Made by a program: the position numbers and the translations under genes. From assembly GCA_039090855.1 (NCBI GenBank), contig CM076999.1, forward strand, positions 111,227,072 to 111,291,071: a stretch of DNA of 64,000 nucleotides, given 5' to 3'. Positions 10,106 to 20,889 of this stretch are shown here, piece after piece. The DNA is from Macrothele yani (taxonomy: Eukaryota; Arthropoda; Arachnida; Araneae; Macrothelidae). The notes below the pieces were generated by a model. That model made no database searches. It was not told where the DNA came from and saw only the letters and a program-made list of their open reading frames with translations. Numbering within the stretch: the stretch's first letter is position 1; each line of letters begins with the position of its first letter.

Positions 10106-10549
10106 CAGGGATCGCATTTCTCCTAAAATTCCTAATATTTTGTGACCCTCCTTAAATTCCTAAAATTATAACTAAAATTTGCTATTCTTCCTAAAATTTT
10201 CGTAAGCTTATTTTTTAAAAATACAACCGTTATTAACGCCAATAAATTTACCATTACGGTAAGGTAAAAAGACCTGTTATTGTAGAAACACAGCCTATAT
10301 GCTGTGCTGCTGAAGGGAGGGAAAATGACGCCATCGAGATGCACTTGCTTCGGGGCGGGCGCTCCACTTTTGTGCCTTCGGACAGTTTTCGAGAGTAACG
10401 AGATTTAAGGAAAAGGGGGAGGGGTCATTTGCAATTCGGCAAGATATAAAAGAATTCACTGTTTCCTGAAAAATGAGCTAACTCCTTGCTATTTAGCATT
10501 AATTTCATTTTCACACCAAAATTTTGAAAAGTTTTCATTATGTTATCAG

Positions 10550-11733
10550 AGTGAAGAACCAAAAATACACCACTTATATTCTGATTTAAATATTTTAATG
10601 AGGAATGTTATGGCTCAGTTTATCCAAGATGACGTTATTGCAGGGAAATTTGGAGAAGACCTAAAGAATGTAGATTTTGAAAACAAAAATTCATGGAAAA
10701 AACTAGGGGAGTTAGAAGTTGGTATGAAGACAAACAATCTCCTCAGGAATGTTCAGGAGACCAGGTAGAAATTATTTCTCTTAGATGTAAGATCATCACT
10801 AATTGCAACCACAAAATATTTAAAGTTAAATTTGCCATTCTGCAATCAAAAGCTAAGAGACATAGAAGTTTTAAAGGTAAAAGAACCAAAGAAAGAGTCA
10901 ACTCAACTTTCAGTCACTGAAGGACTTTTGGAAATAACCAGAATTTCAAGTGTTTTGCATCTTTCTGAGGAACAAATTGATAGAGTAAGAGAAGAGTGGA
11001 AACTTTTAAATTGCGATAAGCCAACTCTAGATGAACTAGTGAAATTTTCAGAGGAAGGGCATATTCCAGTGCGGATTGATCATTACTGGCGTAATATATT
11101 TAGTATTAAAGACTCTAGCGGAAAAGAAAAATACTCAAATCTTGCTAAACTCATCAAGTCAATTTTAGTTTTACCTCATGGTAATGCTGATGCAGAAAGG
11201 GGATTTTCGGTTAACACTGCTCTGTTAAGGAAGGACAAGGCTAACTTAAAAGACTCAACTATAACATCATTAAGAATAGTTAAAGGGGCCATTAAACACT
11301 ATGGATGTGTAAGTAAAGTTCCCATAACAAGAAATTTGTTAAATAGTGTTCGTGATTCACATAAATTTTATAAAGAGTATGTTGATAAGCTGAAGGAAGA
11401 AGAATGAAAAAAGGTAAAAGAAAGGAAGCAGAAAGAGAGGGAAAATAAGGAAAAGCAGCTAGAGAAAAAAGAAAAGCTGAGTTTGATGACAAAATAAAAG
11501 AAAATGATGCAGAAATAAATAGACTTAAAAAAGATAAAGAAGCCTCCCTAGCAGTAATTCAAGAGGGAACAGAAAGAATGAGAAAAGCTGTAGAAAAACA
11601 AAATACTGTTGAAATAGCAGTTGCCTCTAACTTGATCATACAAGGTTCAGCTGAAATAAAGAAAACTGAAAGTAAATTAGTTGTGGTGGAAGCAGAAAAA
11701 GATAGGCTTATCAGGAAAAGGTTAAAACAATAA
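10550..11733 (+). pseudogene. hAT-like transposase, C-terminal half
   Basis: The main frame (10832-11407) ends in the hAT dimerisation motif ILVLPHGNADAERGFSVNTA, followed by RKDKANLKDSTITSLRIVK. After a stop at 11405-11407 a lysine- and glutamate-rich coiled coil (IKENDAEINRLKKDKE..., EAEKDRLIRKRLKQ) continues to 11731. The segment from about 10550 is in pieces: an AATGTTATGGCTC...ATTCATGGAAAAAACTAG stretch reads as upstream coding with frameshifts. The N-terminal zinc finger is not seen. A similar dimerisation motif and coiled coil occur in the element at 30551-31912. Confidence 0.8.
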
Positions 11734-12600
11734 TATGAAAAAAGTAATTCAGTGAACAATTGTACATAGTTCTTGGTTTTCAATTACCTTTTTAGGATAT
11801 TATAATTTAATGTGAAACCTGAAAACTTTACTGTGAAAATCGTGAATTGCTTCTGGTTCAACAGCATATTAATGTTCAAAGTGAAACTTGAATGTGATAA
11901 ATATACTTGAATATAATAACACATGAAAAGATAAGAACTGAACATTAGAAGTAAATCATACTTAAACTTTAGACATTAGACGTTATGCAAAAAATTTGGG
12001 TGTGAACTTCGACCATATATACTAATGGACTGCGCATTGGCAATAGCTGCATCAAAGCCGCCATGGCTCAAACATTGGGCACGTCATCATCAGACTCCAA
12101 ATTTCGTGTAAAAATGCTGTTATGATTACTAATTTACGCTGCAGAACTTCAGTGTTTTCGGTGTATTATGTGAATGCGCCTCATATATGATGAAAACTCT
12201 TCAGGTAAGTTTACTTATGAGCTATATACATGCATGATCGGGTTGTTTACATTTCGTGATTTATAGTGTGATGAACATTAGCGAAGAATTTGGAACATGT
12301 ATTCCATTTTTTTTTCTTAAGTTACTATATTTTTATATCAATAGCTGCAAGTTTCTGGTTAAGTAATTGAACTTTATTGACTTAGGTATTTAATTCGTTT
12401 CTTACCCATGAAAAATCATAGAACTTCCTTTACTATATCGCTCAGAGCAACCATAAGCACAGCAGGTGTAACCCATCTTTTTGACTGATGTCATGTGATT
12501 TTATGTTGGAGCCAGAAATTTTGATGTCATGCGCAGTCTATCAGTATATATGATTGAAGGGTGTGAAGCAAACTCTTCACAATGCATACGAAGTTGTTTT

Positions 12601-12699
12601 ACTAGATGTATACAAATATACATCTAGTTTTTATTGAAATCTAGTTTTTATTGTTGTTTTACTAGATGTATACAAATATACATCTAGTTTTTATTGAAA
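12601..12699. repeat. duplicated hairpin near the right end of the 10106-12784 element
   Basis: ACTAGATGTATAC-AAA-TATACATCTAGT, a near-perfect hairpin, occurs twice (12600-12628 and 12660-12688), each followed by TTTTTATTG. Confidence 0.85.
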
Positions 12700-13099
12700 T
12701 ACACTCCTAAAATTTTCCTAAAATTTTTCCAAAAATTCCTAAAATTCCTACCTAAAATTTTCCAGAAGTATGCTATGATCCCTGACGACAGCACCTTTCC
12801 CCCGTGGATAACCTGTTTTGCAGTGGATGTTGATGGCTGGCCTGGGTCGACTCAGGATCGCTTGCATACGGGGTTGTCACAATAGACCCATTTTTCATTC
12901 CTGGTGAGAACCTTTCGCAAGAAATTCGTTCCTTGAAACCTCTTCAGCAACGGCATGCAGATGCCCAATTGTTGGCCAATGTTACGCTCCGATAACAGGG
13001 TTCCTACGCAACCTGGAAAACCGGGAATTCTTAGGGAATTTTAAAATTGTTCCAAAAATCAGGGAAAACTCAGGGAAAATTGTGTTTTTCCGTAAAAAT

Positions 13100-15298
13100 C
13101 AGGGAATTTTTTATCAGGGAACTATAAAGGCAGGGAATTTTTTATTTTGCCAGAAAAATATTTTGTTTCAGACTTTTGTAAAATATATTTCTGTATTGCT
13201 AAGTTTTAAAATAATTCCGAGTTGTTTTATCCTTCGAGGCAACTCCGTAACCCATCCACCGATTAAAGTGCAGCTGTGCAGGGGAGTGCGTCTCTTTGCG
13301 GTTTCCCGTCTCCAGATGATCTAAACTACAACCGAACAAACATACACGTCAAAGCGTGAAAGAAAGCCATTAATCACACACCCATTTCGCAGGCTCTTAT
13401 CTGCTGGCGTTCGCGAAGAGAGGCAGTCATTTGTTCCTGAGTAGGTGCCCCGGTTCTCTGCGTAGACTGGGAAAAATTATGAAGAAGCTATTTCCTCAAT
13501 TTTTTAAATAACCGACTGAAATTTTTACAGGGCAAGATATATGGAAATAACGTTCCATTTCAAATTTCGCCGAAATTCATTGGAAACTTTAGAAGTTGAG
13601 CTTTTTTTTTTTTTTTTTTCCCCTTTTGCATGTTCTACGTGTCTTTTATCAAACCGTACAAAAACATTTTATTTTGCCGGATATTGGTCATCCAAATAAA
13701 TCCCCCTCCCCTTCAACAGCAGTGTGGATGAATGTTGCAAATTGAGGGCACCTAATTTATTTTGAAAAAGGTGCGTATCACTTACGAACTAAAGTCATTC
13801 GCTTTCGTAATTCTGAAGCAGAATTGGTATAGTTGGAAAAGTATGTACCTTCAAATGTTAGAACAGGGAAAATATTATGAAATAGGAAGATTCTTCAAAG
13901 AGGGGGAAAGATTTATTTTTTTTCATAGTACTTACGAGTATTTTGACAAAAAATATATGAAAAATACCATGCAATGAAGCTGGTACTATTGCATACCTAC
14001 CATATTTCCCAGATTTCACGGCCGTTTTCTAGATTCGTTGTCTTCCGGTTTTACGGCCGGAAAGAGATTTTTTTTTATTCTGTCATATTTCTATTTCATA
14101 ATGCATGAAGAAATTTATTTATAGCTATTTTAAGATGATATTCCAATTACTGCAAGAGCTGGCTGGTTGCGAAAAATAGGGTAGTCCGACGCCCGGAACC
14201 ATAGATTTTCACATCTGGGTCATTCCACGCAAAATCGTCAGATATTGAAATAATTTTCCACCAACACATCTCCGATTCGTGCGATTTTACTTTATTTTTT
14301 TTACGGTTAGCTGCCTCCAAGTTATAAAAAAAACCTGAAAGTTTCAATTTTTTTTTTGTTTCTGATAGATTAGAAGATATTATTTTTTGAATTTTTGTGC
14401 ATAGTAGAACCGTTTTCCGTAAAAACGCAAATATCTCCGTTATTTAGAATAAGAAATATAAAATTCATCATTCTCTCGTAATTTTCCCCAAGGTTTCAGC
14501 TTATACATAGGAAAAAAAAAAAAAAAAAAAATTGCGAGAACAAAAGTTAAGAGGGGTAGAAATTTTCTTGTAATCGTAAATTCTTCTCTCTTGTGTTGCT
14601 GCACCTCACAAGATTTGCATAAATTATTCATTTCACATCTTTACCCTCGCATTGCCGAAAAAAAAAATCTACCTAGTTACTACTGATGAAAATCTTTGCC
14701 GTGCGTTTCAGGTTTGTCAGTGCAGGCACTAAAGCCTCTGTCTCCGTTTTGGAAGACGTTATTTGTGGGGAGTTACTGCAAATGACCTGAGTGGGCTCCA
14801 GACCTTTCTCGCACTTTGCCTGATCAACATCGCACAAATGTATTGCCCTTCGTAAAGATATTGTTAAGTATAAACATGCCACTCGCCGTAGGATGATAAA
14901 TTATGTTGACAAAAAAGTGTTAGGAGGATTTTATGAGCACACATGCACACAAAACTTCCTCTAATTTGTTTCCGTACAAGTAATTTGACGTAGCGTGGAA
15001 ATGAACTGTGACCTGCGAGAAAAGTTCAGTACTAATGTTTGCGTCACAAACGTAGCCAATCAATTTTAAAACGATTTTGGAAGTACTAATATGAATTGTA
15101 GCCTCTCAGGCAAAATGGTATTCCGTATTAACTGTTAGTTTTCCCCACTTGTTGCTTCCATTATTTTTTCTTTATTCCTGGGTTTAATTTTTTTTTTGCC
15201 GTTATGGCATTAGGATCTCTGTGTGCCAGCTTATTGGTTATGAAATTTAACAGCACAATGTCTAAATATCCTATGCTGCGTTATTTAGAAGCAAATAG
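13100..15298. other. interior of the hAT-like element, no gene recognised
   Basis: AT-rich with homopolymer runs (13601-13620 T, 14513-14530 A). No transposase motif was recognised. Possibly decayed coding sequence. Confidence 0.4.
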
Positions 15299-16093
15299 CA
15301 GAGGTGCCAACTATTACGAATTGTCCGTAATTATTACGGTTTCGACTGTCAGATTACGGAATTACGAACAGGTTGGAAGAATTACGGAATTCAGTGTGTT
15401 TGGAGATTCTCAATTTTGTATCCTTTTTTGTTAAACCCTTTTAGTGCGACGCTGCCGATTTCTCGGCCTTCGATTTTGATCCGCATATTTTCCGAATCAG
15501 ACTGCGGATTTCGGTGTCTCAATGATCATATCATTTATCAGTCATATCGTTTTGAAATGGAATGTCCATGAATCATATCGTCAAACAGCGATATTATCGG
15601 AAGAATGGTACCGTAATTTTCGTCGTATAATCCGCGGATTATCTGTTAAAAAAGTTAAAATTATAGGTTTTGCGGATTATACACCGATGCGGTTAACACG
15701 CCGATTTAAAAAAATAAAATAAAAGACCTTCCGATTTAAAAAAAAAAGCTGCAGCGTTATTGTGCAGGGAAAGGTGTAATAATTGGAAAAGGAACTCCCT
15801 CGGGAAGAATTTTCCTCAGTTCAGGAGTTTGTACGGAGCGGGGAGGAATGTCTTAATGAAAGATCGGGATAGTTGTGGAGAGGGACGGCAGGGGTCATTT
15901 TATCGTTGAGGAGAGCTCTCTGACTGTCGTTCCGGCTCTGTTTTTTGGCAAAAAGCCAAAGAAGTACGCACAGCGCTTGCTGCACGAACCTATGCGTTTC
16001 TCCTTTCGGATTTCATGTGCGCGACCTTGTATCTAGTTTGCTTTCGTTGTTTTGGCGAACGCTGCTGCTGCTGTTTTCCTTCATTGCTAAATC

Positions 16094-16175
16094 ATGATGT
16101 CTCTGAAAAGGAAACGTTTCAGTTACACTGCCGAATTTAAACTTGAAGTGGTGGACAGAATTGAGGATATGATCA
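16094..16175 (+). pseudogene. pogo/Tigger-like helix-turn-helix fragment
   Basis: From ATGATGTCTCTG at 16094 the frame reads MSLKRKRFSYTAEFKLEVVD, resembling the CENP-B-type N-terminal helix-turn-helix of pogo-like transposases ('KRK.YT.EFKL.VV'). The frame is soon lost. Nearby (about 16300-16390) lies a short TATACG-rich terminal repeat. The call is by motif only. Confidence 0.5.
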
Positions 16176-16589
16176 TGTCACTGCGCGATAGTTTTGAGGT
16201 CAGAATACAATCGTGCAGCAACATACGGAAAGCCTCTGTGTCGCGATCTAAAACGTAAACAAATCCGTTGGTAATTTCCACGGGAGAATTCACGGAAGTT
16301 TTTTTATTGGCCCACGTATAAGACGATCTCTCAACTCTGAAAGCAGGAATTCCTCCAAAATTTTTCGACTTATACGCGAGTACATACGGTTTTTCTACGA
16401 CTTGTTCTGTATCAGCCTTTCGTCATTGGCAGTGTAATGCAATACTCTGGAGCTACATCGGCGTGATCTATGGATGCCACACCCTTTATCTGTTCGGAGA
16501 TAAAAATATAAACAGTAACCTTTAAAAAATGAATTTCTTCATTTATTAAAATATATTTTTTTCTCTTACTTCTTCGGACTCGTGTGTTT

Positions 16590-16940
16590 CTGGAACGTGG
16601 AAAGAGCGACGTATTTATTTATTTACTGACGCCATGTATTTGGAGGATTTTCACCTTGGATCTCACCCTTTGGAATTAACTGCTATAATATATATAGCCA
16701 GTGCCGTTAATACCCACCAGATGGAGACGTCTCAGTAGCTGAGCCCATCTTACGGATTTATGACAGAAGCTGACTTAAAAATACACATAGCACCGTGGAC
16801 TGTTGGCCAACGTGGTGTAAAGCTAACGCGCTCGGTTAGATATCGAGAGATCCGTGGCTCAATTCCCCGGCGGCGGCTGAAAACAATTTTTCGGTTGCTA
16901 TGTGTTTCTGGAACGTGGAAAGAGCGATGTGTTTGTGACC
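16590..16940 (+). mobile_element. tRNA-derived repeat with terminal direct repeats, copy 2
   Basis: The stretch TTTCTGGAACGTGGAAAGAGCG occurs at about 16589 and again at about 16905, period near 316 bp, as in copy 1. The tRNA-like part (16810-16875) has an A-box-like TGTAAAGCTAACGCG, GATATCGAGAGATCC and B-box-like GGCTCAATTCCCC. Between the copies lie GGAGGATTTTCACC and TAACTGCTATAATATATA. Confidence 0.6.
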
Positions 16941-16984
16941 GACTTTTCTGTCGGAAATTCCACTTCTGATTCAACATCTATGAT

Positions 16985-17100
16985 GTGCGGATTATACGGC
17001 GATTTTTTTTTCCTAAATGTCAGTCTGCGGATTATACGAAGGATTTTTTTTTATGTGAATTTTGCGGTCTGCGGATAATACGACGAAAACTGCGGGTAAT
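16985..17100. repeat. three TGCGGATTATACG subterminal repeats
   Basis: TGCGGATTATACGG, TGCGGATTATACGA and TGCGGATAATACGA are spaced about 46 bp apart, with related GCGGATTAT words at 15630-15680. They look like subterminal repeats of a DNA transposon. Confidence 0.65.
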
Positions 17101-17580
17101 ATGCCATAAGTGTCATCGTAAAAGAGTTTGCGCTTGCTATCGGTTCCCCACGCAATTTCTCCGTGTGACAGGAGAAAGGTTACTTTAGCCAAAACGTTTC
17201 CTACTGCTGTTGAAGCAGGGCTGTTCACTTGGAATTGTTGGTGTATTATAAGACGTCATACTGTCGGAAATCACTTTTTCGAGCCCCGTTCAAGTGCAAT
17301 AACGTATCAACCTGCCGCAACGCGTGGTCCCGCGATGACGGATGTTTATATTTCTTGAGGACTTTCGGCGCGCGGGAGAACGAAGTGCGGTGTTTTATTA
17401 CTAGAAGCTCTTAACATTATTCATTTCTTTTTCCTAAACAGACACAATCGCAAAACTTTACGAATCTCCTCTTTTTCCAAACTCGTGTTAGCAGAGGATG
17501 ACTTTATTGACAGCTTGTTCCTCAGACTAGCAGACGTGCTTTTTCCTACTGTGTGAAATTTTTTTCTAAGGTTATTTGAA

Positions 17581-18010
17581 ATGGCTTGTAGTGAGAGTGA
17601 AAGTTTGCCAAGTGATGGTGATGATTTTGAATCATCTGAGAGTGATATTGGCCAAGCAACATCAAGCCAGAAAACTAGCCACAGTGCCACGCACACCATA
17701 TCTTCTTCAGAAGGTGAAGATCTTCATAGTGAATCTTCAGATCATGAAAGTTCTGAAAGTGAATGAGAGGATGTAATAGAGGGAAGTGATGAACAACCTC
17801 AGCATCCTTTTGATTGTCATGAAATGCAGGGGCCCAAACATGCTCCTGCAACTGATGTGGCACCTATTGCATATTTTTACTTGTTTTTTACCAATTTCAT
17901 CCTTGGAATTATCGTTTCTGAAACAAATAAATATGCAAAGAGGTTTCTCCAGGAACATCCAAATCTTTCTCCCAAATCTTGAGCAAGGAAATGGAAAATG
18001 CTGAAATAAA
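17581..18010 (+). pseudogene. piggyBac transposase N-terminal fragment
   Basis: The first frame (17581-17766) is a Ser/Glu/Asp-rich leader with many ES and SSE pairs, typical of piggyBac N-termini. After a stop the sequence reads PIAYFYLFFTNFILGIIVSE and then TNKYAKRFL, then a stop inside '[S].ARKWK', matching the piggyBac core start ('FF..FF...I..I...TN.YA....', 'SRARKW'). The catalytic Asp residues lie further on and are absent. It ends near 18040 at a GATGAGATGAGATGA run. Degenerate. Confidence 0.72.
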
Positions 18011-18089
18011 GGTTTCCTTGCGTGCCTTCTAATATGAGAGTAATCAGTAGCCTATGTAGGACGAGATGAGATGAGATGAGATGATTACG

Positions 18090-18730
18090 GAAGGCATATC
18101 CAGTCAAAACAAACACCAGGATTGTGTAAAATTAAAGACTCGATCAAAGCCTTTGGATAATTTTTTTGCAAAAAAGAATGAAAATAGCGTGATAAATGCT
18201 GAATTGCTGTTTACTGCAATCGTTGTGGAGCATAACAAAGCCTTTGGATAATTTTTTTTGCAAAAAAGAATGAAAATAGCGTGATAAATGCTGAATTGCT
18301 GTTTACTGCAATCGTTGTGGAGCATAACCTACCTATAGCAATCCGTGATCATGCTGGTCGCTTCTTTCATGCTATATTCCCAGACTCTGATATTGATGAA
18401 GCTGGATATCCTTGAGCAGATGTGGCATGGAATGAAATATCTAAGATGAAGGATTCATCTGGCCTTCCCAAGTATTCTGCATTGTCTAAACTAATGTTGG
18501 CAATATTGACTATCCCTCACAGCAATTCCTCTACGTAGAGAATATTTAGTATAGTAAGGAAAAACCTCGCATACTTCTGCCCAACAATGAGCACCAAAAC
18601 ATTAAGTGCCCTTCTTATACAGAAAAGTAAAGCATTTTCCTCAGGTGAGCTGTGTTATAAAAAGTTTTCTGAAAAAGAATATACCACTGCAAAACAAGCA
18701 ACAAGGGAGTTTTTATGTCAGCAATGACAT
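18090..18730 (+). pseudogene. hAT transposase C-terminal part of the 15299-19050 element
   Basis: After the duplicated block the frame reads INAELLFTAIVVEHNLPIAI and DHAGRFFHAIFPDSDI, then KYSALSKLMLAILTIPHSNS and RIFSIVRKN with a stop inside the dimerisation motif. The 'EHNLP..DHA' and 'FPDS.I' motifs reappear in the element at 44108-45934, showing a shared family. At least three in-frame stops; inactive. Confidence 0.8.
18146..18327. repeat. 91-bp tandem duplication inside the hAT remnant
   Basis: AAAGCCTTTGGATAATTTTT... through ...GTTGTGGAGCATAAC occurs twice, starting at 18146 and 18237, nearly identical, so it is young. Confidence 0.92.
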
Positions 18731-19681
18731 GAGGTAAGTACAATATTGATAATTCAATTTCATATTTTTTTGTGAGGATAGTGTAAACATATAAAGTTAT
18801 TACACACTTCACGCATTAATTTCTCATGAAATACCCATTCCACGCGTTAGCGATGAGGCTTCGTATGGTGATTACCGATAGGCACTTCATACAAGTATTA
18901 CAGGTTACACAGTAATACTATAATATTGTCCTTAACTTTGAAAAAAAAATGGCGTGTTACATTACTGAAAGTTTGTGTTCGATTACTGAAACATTACTGT
19001 AAAATCTCCTATTGATTACTGATGCGTTCTGCTAGAGGTTGGCCCCTCTGAAATAGCATAGATTCGATGTTCTCATTGCCAAGTGCAAGAACTAACGTTA
19101 GCTAAAATAATTACAATTTTGATTTTTAAATGTCAGTAGTATTTTCCCTGATTGCTAGAAATTGTTGGGATGGTACTGGCACACGTTTTTCTCAGACGCA
19201 GAAATGCTGTCACGATTTCTGTTCTCTCTTTCTTCTTTTTTTTATTTTTTAATAACTGTTTTACTTTGCTTTGTTTTTAAAGATTCTAAGTAAATTCCAA
19301 TAGAAAATACAAATTGGTAGATCGATTTGATAGAACCGCTCTGACAAAATGTTAAGAGACTCTGTCAGACACTCACCATTTTATCATTCCCATTAGACTT
19401 AAATTTCAGCAAACGTTTCTGTGTTGTTTAATATTTATGTAAAATAAGCACTTAAAGGATTTAAAGCTTCAGCATTGTATCATTTAAGGGCAATTTATTC
19501 TCTTCAGTCACAATTCTCCCAGCTTGCATTTTTAAACCTAACTGGAACTCTAAATGTTATGAGTCATTTAAAATGTTATTTATATACTTGTGTGAACTTA
19601 AAATACAGATAAATCAGTTGTACAATTTCACCTAATTGATTGAAATATTTCATTATATGTAGAATTTAAATTAAGTCTTTG

Positions 19682-19736
19682 TTCAAATATTCTTTAAAAC
19701 ATGTAAATACATGGTTTACATGTTTTAAAGGATATT
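19682..19736. repeat. near-perfect hairpin
   Basis: AAATATTCTTTAAAACATGT pairs with ACATGTTTTAAAGGATATTT across a short loop (TACATGG). It is within the 12996-20006 element. Confidence 0.85.
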
Positions 19737-20488
19737 TGAACCAACGGTACCAAAAATAAATAATGGTACCAAAAATAATATGCCTCATGCATTTAATTGT
19801 TATTAAAAAAAGCAGGTAATTGTATAAAGGACAGTTATTTAAAGAATTAACAAATGTATGCTTTCGTAAGGAACGCAAGAATGTAAGGAAATGCAACAAT
19901 TTGTCGCAATGTGATTTGATTTGCCGCTCTGGAAAAACTCTCAGGACCACCTGGAAAACCTGGAAAAGTCAGGGAATTTTTTTTCTACTTTTGAGTGGGA
20001 ACCCTGGATAAAGTATGCGAAACCCACTTGTCAATCTTCTGGATCTTTCCCAAGGCCTGTAGATGCCACACCACTGTTGATTGAGCCACTTTTAAATGTT
20101 TCACCAGTTGTGTTGTCGATTGTGTGGCATCCTATTGCAACAGCGATTCCAGCTCCTCGTCTGCGAGTTCCTGCGGTCTACCTGCACGTGGCTTGTCATC
20201 CAAGCTTGATGACCTTTCTTAAACTTGGCAAACTATTCTCAACACGTCCACTCACCCATAACCGTTTCGCCATAGGCCTGACATATTGAACCACATGCTT
20301 CACTCGCACTTTTCCCTAAATTGAACATGAATAAGAAACAGTGCTGCAAGTGAACTTTATCGACTGCCATGCTTGGCTTCATGTACGAACTGACAGCATG
20401 GGTCACTGGCCAGTTAGACCCTTAAAGTGCCTGCTAGTGGGGGCGGCAGAAACTTTTGCATACCCCTAATATTTCTCTGTTTACTTAC

Positions 20489-20889
20489 CCATACCTGCGA
20501 ACAATCGCAAGAGCCTTGTCAGTAGTAACTAGTATTATTGCATAGCATACATAGACACAGGAGAGTGGGAACATCACGGGAGGGGGCAATTACAGAAGAA
20601 ATCTTTGCTTAGTCCAACTTCCAGTTTTGGAATTTTTCCCCTATTTTCAAGCTTAAATACAAATACTTATGCAGTAAAATGCTATTTAACAATAATACTG
20701 GACAGAGGTAACATCATGAAAAAACAAGAAAGATGACACCGAATTTTCGGGTGTAATAAAGCACGTCTTTTGAATCCGTTCTGACGCAAATTAAATTTAT
20801 CAAAGCTATTAAAAGTCAATGGAACCGGTATGGAAAACAGTAGTATCTGACGGAAGAAAGAAGTTTTTCAGTCGGGTTTTTAATTCCTC
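20489..20889. other. intronic sequence between the nest and the tandem array
   Basis: No coding or repeat signature was recognised apart from the array's start near 20830. Confidence 0.4.

Larger units (their letters stand above)
10106..12784 (+). mobile_element. hAT-like element with 6-bp target duplication ACGACA
   Basis: The termini are CAGGGATCGCAT on the left and ATGCTATGATCCCTG on the right. The hexamer ACGACA is present at 10100-10105 and again at 12785-12790. Taking out the element and one hexamer restores the host mariner frame (KVLSCVWWD), which proves the duplication length. Subterminal regions carry many CCTAAAATT-type repeats. It contains one hAT-type coding remnant. Confidence 0.88.
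15299..19050 (+). mobile_element. hAT-like element with 6-bp target duplication AAATAG
   Basis: The termini are CAGAGGTGCCAAC (left) and GTTGGCCCCTCTG (right), with AAATAG at 15293-15298 and 19051-19056. Left subterminal DNA repeats ATTACGG-type words. The C-terminal transposase remnant is at 18090-18730. It is itself interrupted by a pogo-like piece, a tRNA-derived repeat and a piggyBac piece. Confidence 0.85.
12996..20006. mobile_element. hAT-like element with 5-bp target duplication GATAA
   Basis: The termini are CAGGGTTCCTAC (left) and GTGGGAACCCTG (right). GATAA flanks both sides (12991-12995 and 20007-20011). Removing the element and one GATAA restores the mariner frame (WVSHTLSERNIGQ), so the 5-bp length is verified by coding sense. 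Subterminal CTGGAAAA and CAGGGAATTTT repeats occur at both ends. The interior is replaced by later insertions (the 15299-19050 element and scraps). At 13598-13621 there is a long T run. Confidence 0.88.
9573..20469 (-). mobile_element. mariner element, ~1.2 kb net, split by two hAT-like insertions
   Basis: The ends are TTAGGGGTATG[T/C]AAAAGTTTC inverted repeats (left from 9573, right to 20469) with TA duplications at 9571-9572 and 20470-20471. Removing the elements at 10106-12784 (plus 6 bp) and 12996-20006 (plus 5 bp) leaves about 1196 bp, a normal mariner length. Confidence 0.9.
9379..20488. mobile_element. palindromic (foldback) element, split by a mariner in its right arm
   Basis: The left arm at 9379-9473 (GTAAGTAAACAGAGAAATAT...GTTAAGAGCACAGAAT) pairs with a right arm at 9495-9572 that continues at 20472-20488 (TTTCTCTGTTTACTTAC). 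The right arm is interrupted exactly at a TA by the mariner. Removing the mariner and one TA restores a contiguous arm, so the order of insertion is certain. The superfamily is unknown; no coding sequence is present. Confidence 0.85.

Noticed and set aside
16090..16400. Complete pogo/Tigger gene
   Set aside because: Only about 27 codons match the helix-turn-helix; the frame is lost and no DDE domain follows.
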